NCBI GenBank assembly: GCA_039621445.1
Contig: CP154954.1
Span: 41,781,572 to 41,845,571, forward strand
Direction: 5' to 3'
DNA length: 64,000 nucleotides
Source of the DNA: Euglena gracilis
Lineage: Eukaryota > Euglenida > Euglenophyceae > Euglenales
Part shown: positions 23,176 through 32,969 of the stretch, piece after piece
Layout of the letters: the number at the start of each line of letters is the position of its first letter
Position numbering within the stretch: the first letter of the stretch is position 1
Notes under the pieces: model-generated
Databases searched by the model: none
What the model saw: only the letters and a program-made list of their open reading frames with translations
Told to the model about the DNA's origin: nothing
Made by a program: the position numbers and the translations under genes

Positions 23176-24002
23176 AGGGTTTTTCACCGGTTCGTGCCAC
23201 GAACAATCACGAACAATCACGAACCAGCACGAACTTGAGATTTTGGCAAAATCACGAACAATCACGAACCATCACGAACAATCACGAACCTGATTTTTTT
23301 TGGTCACCCTTGCAGAAATGTCTTCTTCTGAGAATGACGGTGTTGTTCAATCAACCAAACAGAAAAGATAATGGAAGAGAGGTGGAAAAATGACTCCTCA
23401 AAAGCGTGCCGCCCAAGTGTCATACCTATCTTGTTTTTATTTCCCCCCTTTTGGCACGTTTTCCAGTTTGGTGGAGTGATGGAAGTGAGAGGTTTGGAAA
23501 TGTGGTGCAGTGTTTGCCATGTTTCAGTGCACTGGGCTGAGAACACACATGCAAAGCAACATATTTCATTGTCAACTCACAAGGACAACCTCTTTCGCAA
23601 ACCAAAGATTGTGGAAACACCTGGTCTGAATTGATGAATGCACCCAAAGGGGCCCAGGCACAGGAAGGGGGGGGGGTCCCGCGGGACCCCCTGTCGAGTT
23701 CCGAACTCAACCAGACAAGGGGGGAAGGGGGGTTTGGGACCCGAACTCGACTGCCTCCAAACGTGGTGGTTTTTTGTTTTTCAATACATATTTTTGTATT
23801 TTTGCTTTCCCCATTAACCTAAATATTTAGATTAAAAGAGACACAAGAAGCCAAAGTACAAGAGGAAACACCAATTTCGCCGAGGAAAACAGAAAACCGG
23901 GCGGTTTTTTGGAAGCACGAACAATCACGAACAATCACGAACAATCACGAAGAATCACGAACTGGATTTCAGGCTTCCTAGCACGAACCGGTGGTAAACC
24001 CT
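23176..24002. mobile_element. TIR transposon remnant with 9-bp target duplication
   Basis: The left end AGGGTTTTTCACCGGTTCGTG-type sequence is inverted at the right end (CACGAACCGGTGGTAAACCC then T). Both flanks carry GCATGATCC (23167-23175 and 24003-24011), a 9-bp direct duplication. CACGAACAAT tandem units line both inner ends. The interior encodes a zinc-finger remnant. TSDs of 9-11 bp are typical of Mutator-like elements; the zinc finger type also occurs in hAT transposases. Confidence 0.75.
23464..23634 (+). pseudogene. C2H2/BED-like zinc-finger remnant inside the TIR element
   Basis: The frame that ends at the TGA at 23632-23634 reads W-C-S-V-C, fourteen residues, then H, five residues, H (C-x2-C-x14-H-x5-H), followed by a short basic tail. 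Such fingers sit at the N-terminus of several transposase families, where they bind the TIRs. No catalytic domain follows, so this is either a remnant or one exon of a lost transposase. Confidence 0.45.
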
Positions 24003-24011
24003 GCATGATCC

Positions 24012-24881
24012 CATAATTGCCCAAATCATGTTTTTGGACCTTTTTGTTGGAAATAATTTGAATAACGGCCCAAAATTTATATCTATGTTGCAAAATGACC
24101 AAATTTGTGAATTAATTCCCAAATCAGCAATTTCTGCATTTTTCCCTCAGTTCTTCCACAGTTTTTCCTCCGGTGTCGATACCCCCCTTGATAAATCCCT
24201 CTCTCCACATATCCCCCAACCAAAGGACCCCTGGCCTAACCAGGGGCCGGAACCACCACAAGGGGCGTCCAGGGGTCCCTGGTGCCCCCACCAGGGTGCG
24301 GGGGTACAATGAGGATTTTTGGGCAAAATCCCGGGGGAGGGGTGTTATATGGGGGGGGGCTACCTCCCCCTTAGTTGCACGAAGGCTCCTTGTTTGTTTA
24401 TGGCCAGTCGCTTAAAATCGCTTCTGGCCCAGTTTGCTGTGCGGTGAGCAGCCAGCACCACCTACACAACCTCCCCCCATCTCCCCCCTCCATTGTCCAA
24501 GACAGGCCACTGTTCATTGAATGTGCCGTTTTAACAGAGCACATTCCCCATTCGGGGGGGGGGGGGGGTGGATTTTGGGTCCCAGAAAATTTGAAATCCT
24601 CGTTTTTTGGTCACTTGAGCCTCCAGGGAGCCTCCCCTGATCTCCCAGATTCCCGCCCCTCCCCCCCTGGCACAATGAAACAACTGACAACAAGACGCTT
24701 TTGTCCTGCTGTAAACGGCAAAAAACGTCTTTGAACCACGCATTACATTGCATGGCGGACTTTGAAAACGACTCCGAACCACGGCATAAATAATTGCCCA
24801 ATTCAATTGCCCAATTCAACACTGTATTTCGCTTCCTCGTAGAAATGATCTGCCACAAAACTGGTTATTGAGCTTATGTTA
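24012..24881. other. Gene-free region
   Basis: G/C-run repeats and a short GAGCCTCC minisatellite at 24613-24650. No supported gene. Confidence 0.5.
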
Positions 24882-24990
24882 ACCCCCCCCCCAAATAATC
24901 CCCCCCCGGGGTATTATTTTTTTTTCCCGAAGTCCCGGCCCCAGAGGGGGGGGGTAATATTTGGGGGGGGGTGGGGAGGGTTTAGTTAGG
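24882..24990. repeat. Oligo-C fold-back element, short copy
   Basis: TTAACCCCCCCCCCAAATAAT faces GGTAATATTTGGGGGGG and GGGTTTA. The internal CCCGAAGTCCCGGCCCC module matches the copies at 7749 and 12689. Confidence 0.55.
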
Positions 24991-25092
24991 GAGCCCCCCA
25001 GAGGCCTGCCTTTGCACCTCCTTAGCATGATTCTGCTTTTGCGTTGAGCTGGTTTTTTCTTCAGATGGAGGGGGGATCAGGCTTTGTTGTCT

Positions 25093-25403
25093 TCGGGGTG
25101 TTGGAAGGTGGGGGGGTCAGAACCCCCTTCGATCGGTCCGGGGGGGGGGGGCACCCCCACCTGAACAGTGGCGCGGTCTGGGCGACCAATTTTCGGCCTG
25201 GCCAACACACCCACCAAAAATGCCATTTTGGTCACTTTTTGGGCAAAATTTTTGTCAAAAATCACAAAAAGAACAAAGCGACGGAAGGAAAAACTTGATC
25301 TTTTGGGGGATCCCAGGAATCCTCTAAAAGTGGGTCTGGAGCCCGGACCCCCCGGAGGGTTACAACCCCCCCACCTAAACCCCATACACCCTCCTTTTAT
25401 CGA
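25093..25403. repeat. AGGGTTCGATATAAGGA-family element, diverged copy
   Basis: Contains CACCTGAACAGTGGCGCGGT, as in the copy at 6170, then a hairpin-rich middle, and ends CCTCCTTTTATCGAACCCAG. Confidence 0.45.
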
Positions 25404-26015
25404 ACCCAGGTGGTTTTGGGGACCCAATTTAGGGGTCAATTATGGGGTCAAAAAAACTGGGTGTGGGGAAGCACAGGCCCTTTGGGGTTGGATACTGTCC
25501 CCCATTACAGGGAGCAAACCTGACCCTCATGCCATTCTGACCAGATGGCGGTGAACATCTTGTGATTTGCTTTCCAAACAACGTTGTCAATTGTTCACCG
25601 TTGCTGAACTCTTTGCGCATTTTCATGCTGAAATATAAAAAAGACCTCTTGAATCGGTTGGGGCAGGATTTTTTATTAACTATGCGTGCATCACCAATTT
25701 TTTTTGTGTAATTTTGTGTGTAACTACAAATGGATCATGTGCTAGCATTTATGAACTGGGTGTGATGGGGCGTGACGGACAAGTTTTGCCATTTTTTGCC
25801 ATTTTTGGTCATTTTTATGGTTTTCTCGTAACTCCGTCTGGCCCGAGAAACGGCCATTTTTCGGCCATTTTGGGCCTTTTTGGACCTAAAAATTGCGAAA
25901 TACCCATTTTTCTTCGGGAATGAAGCAGAAATTAAGCAAAAATTCCAAGACCTAAAGCTCTTGAAATAGCCCCAGATATGCCCAAACCCAAGTTGAAGGA
26001 GAAAGTGCACGAAAG

Positions 26016-26075
26016 GGCGGAGGCACCCAGACTCGAACCAGGATTGTCTGCATCAAACGCTAACTATGTGGGGGC
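26016..26075 (-). repeat. tRNA-like 3' half (SINE fragment)
   Basis: On the minus strand AATCCTGGTTCGAGTCTGGG resembles a tRNA T-arm with B-box and acceptor-side bases. No matching A-box or acceptor stem is visible, so a SINE fragment is more likely than a tRNA gene. Confidence 0.3.
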
Positions 26076-26243
26076 AATTTTCTAGCTTGGCGCCAATTTT
26101 GCAACACCTCGTGGGGGGTTTGGTTTAATTTTTTGTGGGGGTTTGGGGGACACAAAAAAAGTTCTTTTTGGGGGGGGGGTTTGGGAGGGCATTTTTATTT
26201 TGGGTGGAGGGGGGGGTCCCAGAAAATTTGGAATGCTCATTTT

Positions 26244-26345
26244 TGTTTACCTGGAGCCTCCACAGAGCCTCCCTGGAGGCTGGTTACCTGAGCCTCCCTG
26301 GAGCCTCCCTGGAGGCTGGTTACCTGAGGAGCCTCCCTGGAGCCT
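26244..26345. repeat. GGAGGCTCC-type minisatellite (CCTGGAGCCTCC variant)
   Basis: Three to four units of GGTTACCTGAGCCTCCCTGG and GGAGGCT. Same family as 10856 and 12167. Confidence 0.6.
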
Positions 26346-26349
26346 TTGT

Positions 26350-27570
26350 TTGACGTTGAAGGGTTTCATGACCATGTTTAAAAGAAAAATCCTTCCTGTT
26401 TCTTTTGAGCTCCATCCAGAATAATTTCTAAATAAAATTGATCTAATTTTTATTTCTGCGGTGTCTTCCAACTCTCCCAAATCCTATTTTCCCGCTTTTT
26501 GAAACCCCAATTTTTTGGCACCAAATGCCGAATTTTTGTCTATTTCAGATAAACTCAATGGGAATTTGTTTGCGTCACAGTTTTAACCAATTGGAAAATT
26601 GCCTGGGTATTCTTCGGCATTGCCCCCCCAAAAAACAAAAAAAACCCTTTGTGCCCATTCAAGCTGGTTTCCCCCCTCGTGCATTTTCCGGGGCTCCCCA
26701 TCCTGCTCGGGTGCCTATCCAGGTCGATGATGATCCTGTATCAGAGATACGGCAACTCACGTTTATCCATTGCGTACTCGTCATGCATTCATCCATCCAT
26801 CCATTTCCCAAAGAATCCGATTTATGATTCCCTCTTGTTCCGCGATTCCTGATTCAGCTCGGAAATCATGGTTAGGTCGTGGCTTATCCGTATGTGTGTG
26901 ATCCCATGTTCACCTGTTTGATCCTGTGTTTATATCCTGTCCTGTGTCAAAAATATTATTTTGATACATAAAAAATATCCTACCCCGTATATATAACAAA
27001 TACCTGTCCTATTTTTTCTTACCACTGGTGTATTGATGCTATTATCATTATTTTTATTTTTTTGTCTGACAACCTATGCTTTTCGGCCTTTGCTATCTAT
27101 CCCACATGTCCTCCTGTGGATTCAGAGCCATATGCATCACCGATCAGAAGCGTCCTGCACTTGGGATGTAGGTTGAAAATTTCGGTGTTCACGGATCTCT
27201 GAAGGTAACCCACTGCGGAACCAATTGCGGATGCATTATTTGGCGCCTCATTGTCATTTGATGCAAGTCTTGCGGGTGCAGAACAGTTTGCTCGCCAGGA
27301 GGAGGGGATGGCAATGGGAGACGGCTTCTCAGACACGCAGAGTGAGTGTGCGGCCACTACAGTGACGTTTGGATTGACGCCACCACACCATGCTGCAACT
27401 ATCACCACTGAAAGTCCCCCGAACGCACACGATGCAGAAGATCCAACGATCAGGACTGTGTGTCGCTGGGTTGTTGTGGACGATGCCGGTGCCACCACTC
27501 CGTGGGTAATGCATTCCTCCCATTCCCAATATCCTCCTGCTCGCATGTGCAAAATCATTTAAAACTTTTG
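26350..27570. other. Transition region with ambiguous frames
   Basis: A/T-rich DNA to about 27080, then non-repetitive, balanced sequence with open frames on both strands at 27097-27562. Neither frame is recognisable. C/G runs become rare from here, marking the left side of the retrotransposon island. Confidence 0.4.
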
Positions 27571-27573
27571 AGT

Positions 27574-28347
27574 CGGGCTGTGCAATGAATTTACGCCTGT
27601 TTGGGAACATGTTTTTGAGAGTGCTGCATATCCTAAGCCCCAGGACACTCGGTGCACGGGCTATGATGGCAGACCTTGTCGTTGGACCTTGAAAGGGTGG
27701 ACTCGCCCTTACACAGAGGTGGGCACGACCATGGTGCACGTTTTTCACTTTCAGAGGTCCATGTGCGTACAACATTCACGTCCAGGCAGCCCGCAAGTCT
27801 ACCGTGCACTGGATCCCACATTTAACGAAGAGATAAGTGATCCGCGTGTGCAAGTGTCATTCCCAGTGGTGGAGATTGGTTGCAAGTATTACACGTACGA
27901 GGTGTTGTTGTATGTTCGCAACCTCGTCCTCACACACAAATATGGCGGTTCGCACATTCGGAATCTGTTGCACTCCTCTTGGGCAGCTGCCGCAGAAGCT
28001 GCGGCATTACACCATCCGGGCACAGTCACTCTGGAGAAGCCGCTTGCAAAAGATATTCCTTGCGACCGCACACTGGACGCATTGGCGTTCTTCACCTGGC
28101 AGTCGCAATACAGTGCCAGTACCCTTGCAAAGGACTCCCTATTCGCGGAAGAAGCAATCTGTCTGCATCTGATGTGACCTACAAGGCGGGCAGTGGCATC
28201 TGGGTGCGGAATCCCGCAGGGGGAATGATCGAGCTGTACTACATGGTTGCATCCATCCTGGGGTCCAATGGCGTTGCCTTGGCATACACGTTGATTCCCA
28301 CTGAAAAGTGGGAGCACATTGCTCCGCTGTTTCGGCAAGTCTTCTAA
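27574..28347 (+). pseudogene. Unrecognised coding remnant with one frameshift
   Basis: An open frame of about 200 codons runs from after a TGA near 27573 to 28177. A second frame then continues in the same style to a TAA at 28345-28347, implying a frameshift at about 28150-28175. The protein is soluble-looking, with Cys-x6-Cys-type spacing near the start (R-C-T-G-Y-D-G-R-P-C) and an Ala-rich patch. I do not recognise the family. It lies just outside the 3' LTR of element 3, so it may belong to an older transposon that element 3 entered. Confidence 0.35.
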
Positions 28348-28529
28348 CTGTTGCATGGTATTTGCGAACCTCTGCAAATCTGGGTGGATCAGCAGGCCCA
28401 CGTGCACGTGCTCCCGGTGTTTTTTTTACTAGTTTTCCCGGCGACCTCTCTCACTGAGTCCTGTTTCCGGTGATTTTTTTGCTCTTTTACGGCCTTTCAA
28501 AACGGTCGCTATTTTTAACGCAGTCTTTC

Positions 28530-28875
28530 CTAAAGCATTTCCCATTTGGCGGGCTTCATTGCAAGGCAAACGGTCCTGGCGGCGATTATCGGAAGTGGCA
28601 CGTCAAGGTGTCCAACCTGGTGCATGAGTATTTTCCAGACACCACTTGCCAAGTGTGTCAAGATTACTGGCATTTCAAGCAGAATTTGACGAGTGGTTTG
28701 GACAAGACACATCCGTGGTATCGTGAATTCAATAAGGAGATGAGGCTGGTGCTGGTGCGCCTTCGCCTGCAAACCACCACGGACAGCGGACTCACTCCAC
28801 TAACATCGGCCGAGGACTTGCGTGGCGCCTTGCAGACTCACCATCTCGCTGCCGTGTTGCCAGCGTCATGTTTTT
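28530..28875 (+). pseudogene. Possible transposase fragment (Cys-x2-Cys, D-Y-W-H motif)
   Basis: A coding-like frame carries T-C-Q-V-C-Q-D-Y-W-H-F-K-Q-N followed by an L-D-K segment. A D-x-W-H-x-x-K-N pattern occurs in the catalytic region of some DDE transposases, but the match is short and only suggestive. The frame loses its coding character near 28875, where the LTR of element 3 probably begins. It may continue the remnant at 27574. Confidence 0.3.
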
Positions 28876-28879
28876 GGGT

Positions 28880-29566
28880 GAGGTTCCCTCTTGGGGTGAT
28901 GATGGGATTTTTCTCCCTCTAATACGAATGCGCTCCTTCTCTGCCCTTGATAATAAGGAAGAAAACGCCCCTGAGTCGGGACCAGCTGTTGGGTTCCAAG
29001 GTAGACGCGAGGTGATGCTCACGATTTGTTCCAGAAGTATTCCTGACCAACGGACCAATACAAGTTGGTGAGGGGGCCAGCCTTCCAGAGGCACTGTGAT
29101 TTTTCCCTGGCTTCTGCGAAGGGTACCGCCTTGGACCTTGAGTGTTCGTCCAAAGCTTTCCCCTTTTTCCCTTTTTGGGACTTTCTGAAAAAGCCTTTCA
29201 CTTTCGCCTTGGTGCGCAACCTACTTATGGTAGGGAAAAGTCTTTGGAGTAACAAAAAGTGGTTTTCCCCTTTTGTTCCCATTTCCCAAGAGGCAAAGCA
29301 CAAGACAAAGACTTCAGAAGTTTTCGCTGAAGTCAAGTTCAGTTGTTTCGAGGGTTTTTCCCTCAGACAAAACCAATGGTGAAACTTTGGGACGATGACA
29401 GTAAAGAATAACACCTGGGGGAAGGAGAGAAAAGTGCTGACGTGTCCAGGGGCAGATCCCAGAAGGGTCTGCCACGATCTTACCAACTGTGGTTTCCACA
29501 GTGGTGCGACCGTCACAGAACCCACTCTGCAGATATCCTACACAGCTGGGACGTGCCTGGTACACA
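28880..29566 (-). repeat. 3' LTR of element 3 (outer edge uncertain)
   Basis: Begins on the minus strand with TGTGTACCAGGCA, identical to the LTR start of element 2, directly after the same polypurine tract. The rest is not obviously similar to the element 2 LTR, so the two are subfamilies. The far edge is inferred from where the neighbouring coding frame stops, not from a TG...CA end. Confidence 0.5.
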
Positions 29567-29576
29567 TCCCCCTCCC
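29567..29576 (-). other. Polypurine tract of element 3
   Basis: Reads GGGAGGGGGA on the minus strand, immediately before the LTR start. Identical to the tract of element 2 at 54901-54910. Confidence 0.65.
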
Positions 29577-30453
29577 AGGGCTAGGCCCGATTTCCTTCAT
29601 GGACCAGGGATTCCCAGGGCCAGTCAGGATATCTGACGCTTCCTCGGTGGGGTTCACTTCTACTCCATTTGGTGTCTCTCCTTTCCGCACAGTGGCATCC
29701 ACCCAAAGCCCAAAAACGTGCAAAAGGTTAGCCGCGTTTCGCGGTTACCTATTCGCCGTTTAGGCTTAGGTGGAGTGTGAAAAAGCCCACCGTAGGAAAC
29801 GGGGCTGGCATGTTTCCTGTCAAAGTATCCCATCCACCCACTTTGGGTGTGCCAAAGGCACGGGAGGTTGGTCAAGCGTATTCGCTGAAAACCCGAGGGG
29901 AGAGGTGTGGAAGGGGCGGGGGGCAGGCACCTATCCTGGTCATACCCGGATAGGGCTCCTAGGCGGTCATATCCGCACTAGGAAACAAAAGCCTACTTAC
30001 AGAGCCGACTGCCGGCGACAGCTTTGCGGGGGTGGGGGGAAAGTAGGGAGGAGAGGGGGGCTGGCTTAGGCCAAAACAGAATTTTTGCTGTCTGGCAGCC
30101 TTAAGGGGCCTTAGGGCCGAAAAGTGACAAATTGGCCTATTATTACGGCGTGCGCGCTGTGTGCTGTGTGTCATTTAGAGGCTTGCCAAGTTTCCCGGCT
30201 GCCAAGGCCTTCACAGCAGCAGCTCCTTCACGACGTGATAAGAGGCGCTTACCTCCTGCAGACGGTTTCCGTCCGCACGGCCAATGTTGGAGGGGGGGGT
30301 GCTCATGGATGCTTCCATCCAGAGCTCGTGACAGACCTGGGTTCATCCCAAGGCTGCTTAGCGGTTTCCGCTACCAGTGTATTATCCTACAGGGGTGTCC
30401 AGGCTCCATGAATGCGATTACCTTACATGGGGTCTGGTAATGCCGTTTCGGCA
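29577..30453 (-). other. 3' non-coding region of element 3
   Basis: The part at 29577-30180 read on the minus strand is homologous to 54335-54900 in element 2 (shared CTGTCGCCGGCAGT, CTGCCAGACAGCAAA, and CCGTAATAATAGG). No reading frame is supported in the rest. An inverted pair GCCGAAACGGCATTA sits just after the stop codon. Confidence 0.6.
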
Positions 30454-30584
30454 TTATATCCTTTCCAACCGCCAGTAATCATGGCGGGAGTCCAAGGGAT
30501 CTTCCACCAGGACCATTCGGAACTGCTGTGGTGGTGGCCCGTCCACGAGCCAGGTTTCTGGCGATTCGTAGTCGAAGTCAGGTG

Positions 30585-30589
30585 CTACC
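30585..30589. repeat. Target-site duplication of element 1, left copy
   Basis: CTACC, repeated at 37596-37600 directly after the 3' LTR. Removing the element and one copy rejoins the element 3 frame without shift, which confirms the duplication. Confidence 0.8.
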
Positions 30590-30726
30590 TGCGGACTGTG
30601 CAGACTGCTGGCTCTGGTTATGTCTTTACATTGATTGTGTTACGTCTTTGGGGACAATTGGGATATCAAGAAAAATTGGGAATCCGAGGATTTCAATAAA
30701 AACAAAAGAATATTCTGAGACGTCCA
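30590..30726 (+). repeat. 5' LTR of element 1 (137 bp, with internal deletion)
   Basis: Starts TGCGGACTGTGCAGACTGCT and ends GAGACGTCCA. Compared with the 3' LTR it lacks 55 bp directly after TGCGGACT. AATAAA is present at about 30696. U3 is therefore shortened and may lack the promoter. Confidence 0.8.
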
Positions 30727-30730
30727 AAGT

Positions 30731-30742
30731 TGGTCGCAGAGG
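30731..30742 (+). other. Primer-binding site of element 1 (initiator tRNA-Met)
   Basis: TGGTCGCAGAGG, four bases after the LTR, matches the complement of a eukaryotic initiator tRNA-Met 3' end (TGGTAGCAGAGG) at 11 of 12 bases. Confidence 0.7.
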
Positions 30743-31169
30743 TTTGTTGTTCCAATCGTCCAAGACGTCTTCGAGGAGATTCAACATTGTTTCACTGGTT
30801 ATTGAAGTTCCAGAAGTTGGTGTTCCTGAAGGCAAGGTTAACCGAGTTGCTGGTACAGAACAACACCTTCAACAGGAAGTTGACATTGAGGCTGTGGTGA
30901 ACAAGTTCACAGTGGAGAGTTTGTCAACAGTTGTTGTATTGGTTACTTGGTTGAGGAAGTTTGTAAGTGGTGCTGTTCACCTTGCTGTCCAGAACAAGAT
31001 CCTGGTTGAGGCAAGATCTTCATCATCTTGCTGACCTGGTCCTGAACCCAGTGGTTGGTTTTCTGTTCTGGTTTCTTCAGTTTTTGTTTGTTTTTTGGGT
31101 TGGCCAGTGTTTCTGTTTCTCCCAGTTTTCAGAGCCAGTGGTTGAGTTTTTTGAAAGTGATCTGCAGAA

Positions 31170-32969
31170 ATGTCCTCCATTGAAGATTTGGAAAGAAGGT
31201 TGCAGGAATTGGAAATCAAATCAGCCAGCAGCAGTCAGTCTGTGTTTACCCCTGTGAACCCCATCACCCAGGTTGAAACATTTCTGAAGCAAATTGTGGA
31301 ACCAAATTCCAGCAACCCCAGCCAAAGTTCAACCCAAAGTTCAAGATTACCCCCTGTGAAATTGCCTGAGTTTGATGGCACAAATTGGCCAGAGTTTTTG
31401 AAAGATTTTGGCAGATGGTTGAGGTTAACTGGTGCAGTTGCATTTGGAAATGTCCAGAAAAAGGATTGGCTGTTGGAATGTTGCACCCCCAAGGTGAAAA
31501 AACTGGTTGAAAAAGTGATGGATGAGAATGATGATTTTGAAAAAGTGCTGTTGGAAATTGCAAATTTGTTCCCAACACTGGAAAATGACATGACTTTGAG
31601 GTCTGCCATTGACAAATTGCCAGCACTTTCCCAGAACCCTGAACCCCAAGACATCAAAAAACTTTTCATTGAATTGGACAATTTGTTGGCCAGGTTGAGC
31701 CCCCAGGCCATGAGTGAACAAGAAAAGTTTTTGGTTTTGCTGAGGAAATTACACCCCAGAATGTATGCAGACATCAGGGCAGACAGATTTTACAAACATC
31801 GTTCTGAGACATTCACAGATTTGAGAAAAACAATTTTGGAGAAAAGTTCTGAAGATTGGTTGGAGAGGAATTTGCTGAAAAAAGAAAATCTCAGACCATT
31901 GATTGAAAGACCCCCTGATCAATCTGAAAAAGTTGGTGAAAGTGTCCCAGAATCTGGAAAAGGTGGAAAATCTGGTGGAAAGGGGAAAGGCAAAGGAAAA
32001 GGCAAAGGCAAGGGTGAAAGAAAAGTTGATGACACCCCAGCCCCACGATTTGGAGCCACAATTTTCTGTCGATTTTGTCACAAAAAGGGGCATTATGAAG
32101 ACAGATGTTGGTCAAAAGAAAAGTTTGAAAAAAAGAAGGCAGCAGCCCAGAAGGGGGCAGGCAAAGGGACCCCTTCGGTTCAACCCCAGGGAGTGCAAAC
32201 CCAGGTTACCCTCCCGGGTGAGAACCCCAAAAAGAGAAAAGCTGATGCTTTGCAGTTGCTCCAGATGGTGTGTAAAACTTATCTTTTGCCAGTAAAGGTT
32301 TATGGAAAGGAAATTCAAGCTATTTTGGACACTGGGGCCACCATAACTGCAGTTTCTAAGAAATGTGTTCCAGAGAATAAAATTCAGCGAAGTGCTGCGG
32401 TACCCCTGCAGATCGGCAACGGTGAGTACATCTTTTCCGAAGGAGTGTGTGAGGTGAGTTTGGAGTTGGGGCGAAAAACACTAAGACTTAAAGCGGTTGT
32501 GGTTGAAACAAATGCCTTCGAGGCAGTTTTGGGGACTGACTTTACTGAAAGTGATTTTTTTGGTGGGTTGCTGACCAGACCCCCCAGAATCATCATTGAC
32601 GGTGAGGAGTTTTTACTTCAGAGCCATGATGGGGACCACACCATCAAAAGAATTTTCAGACTTTTCAAGACAGAAAGCTACACTTTGGTGAAGCCAGTGA
32701 AGTCAAAAGCTTTGGATGAATTGAAGATTTCTGAGGGTCAGATTTGCATTGATCTTTTTACAAACCACCTGAACCACACCCAGTCTTTGTACATGACAAA
32801 AGGGAATTCAGCCTACAGGTATTCATGGGAAAGGTTGTTGTGTGACATTGGTGCTTCCAAGTTTCTGTGGGCAAACCCCCCCTTCAGCCAACTAAGCAAA
32901 GTGGTGACAAAGTTGTGCATTGAAGAAACAAAAATGGTCCTGGTGCACCCAGACTGGGTGGACCAGTAG
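31170..32969 (+). CDS. Element 1 Gag, protease and methyltransferase-like segment; ends at an in-frame UAG
   Basis: 599 codons from ATG 31170. The N-terminal Gag region (about residues 1-290) is helical and Lys/Leu/Glu-rich. A G-K-rich linker leads to a CCHC zinc knuckle, C300-x2-C303-x4-H308-x4-C313, for RNA packaging. Aspartic protease: D387-T-G-A with a later I-D-G. After the protease comes a segment with D528-L-F and W-A-N569-P-P-F572 followed by V-L-V-H-P-D-W, a pattern like phage/DIRS-type DNA N6-adenine methyltransferase domains ([DN]PP[YF] motif IV). The frame is closed by TAG (32967-32969) but continues in the same phase as pol, so Gag-Pol was one polyprotein; the TAG falls where a Trp would fit (TGG to TAG). 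Confidence 0.85.
   Translation: MSSIEDLERRLQELEIKSASSSQSVFTPVNPITQVETFLKQIVEPNSSNPSQSSTQSSRLPPVKLPEFDGTNWPEFLKDFGRWLRLTGAVAFGNVQKKDWLLECCTPKVKKLVEKVMDENDDFEKVLLEIANLFPTLENDMTLRSAIDKLPALSQNPEPQDIKKLFIELDNLLARLSPQAMSEQEKFLVLLRKLHPRMYADIRADRFYKHRSETFTDLRKTILEKSSEDWLERNLLKKENLRPLIERPPDQSEKVGESVPESGKGGKSGGKGKGKGKGKGKGERKVDDTPAPRFGATIFCRFCHKKGHYEDRCWSKEKFEKKKAAAQKGAGKGTPSVQPQGVQTQVTLPGENPKKRKADALQLLQMVCKTYLLPVKVYGKEIQAILDTGATITAVSKKCVPENKIQRSAAVPLQIGNGEYIFSEGVCEVSLELGRKTLRLKAVVVETNAFEAVLGTDFTESDFFGGLLTRPPRIIIDGEEFLLQSHDGDHTIKRIFRLFKTESYTLVKPVKSKALDELKISEGQICIDLFTNHLNHTQSLYMTKGNSAYRYSWERLLCDIGASKFLWANPPFSQLSKVVTKLCIEETKMVLVHPDWVDQ

Noticed and set aside
27097-27562. Overlapping frames on both strands
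   Set aside because: Each looks moderately protein-like but neither has a recognisable motif or a partner frame, so no call was made.
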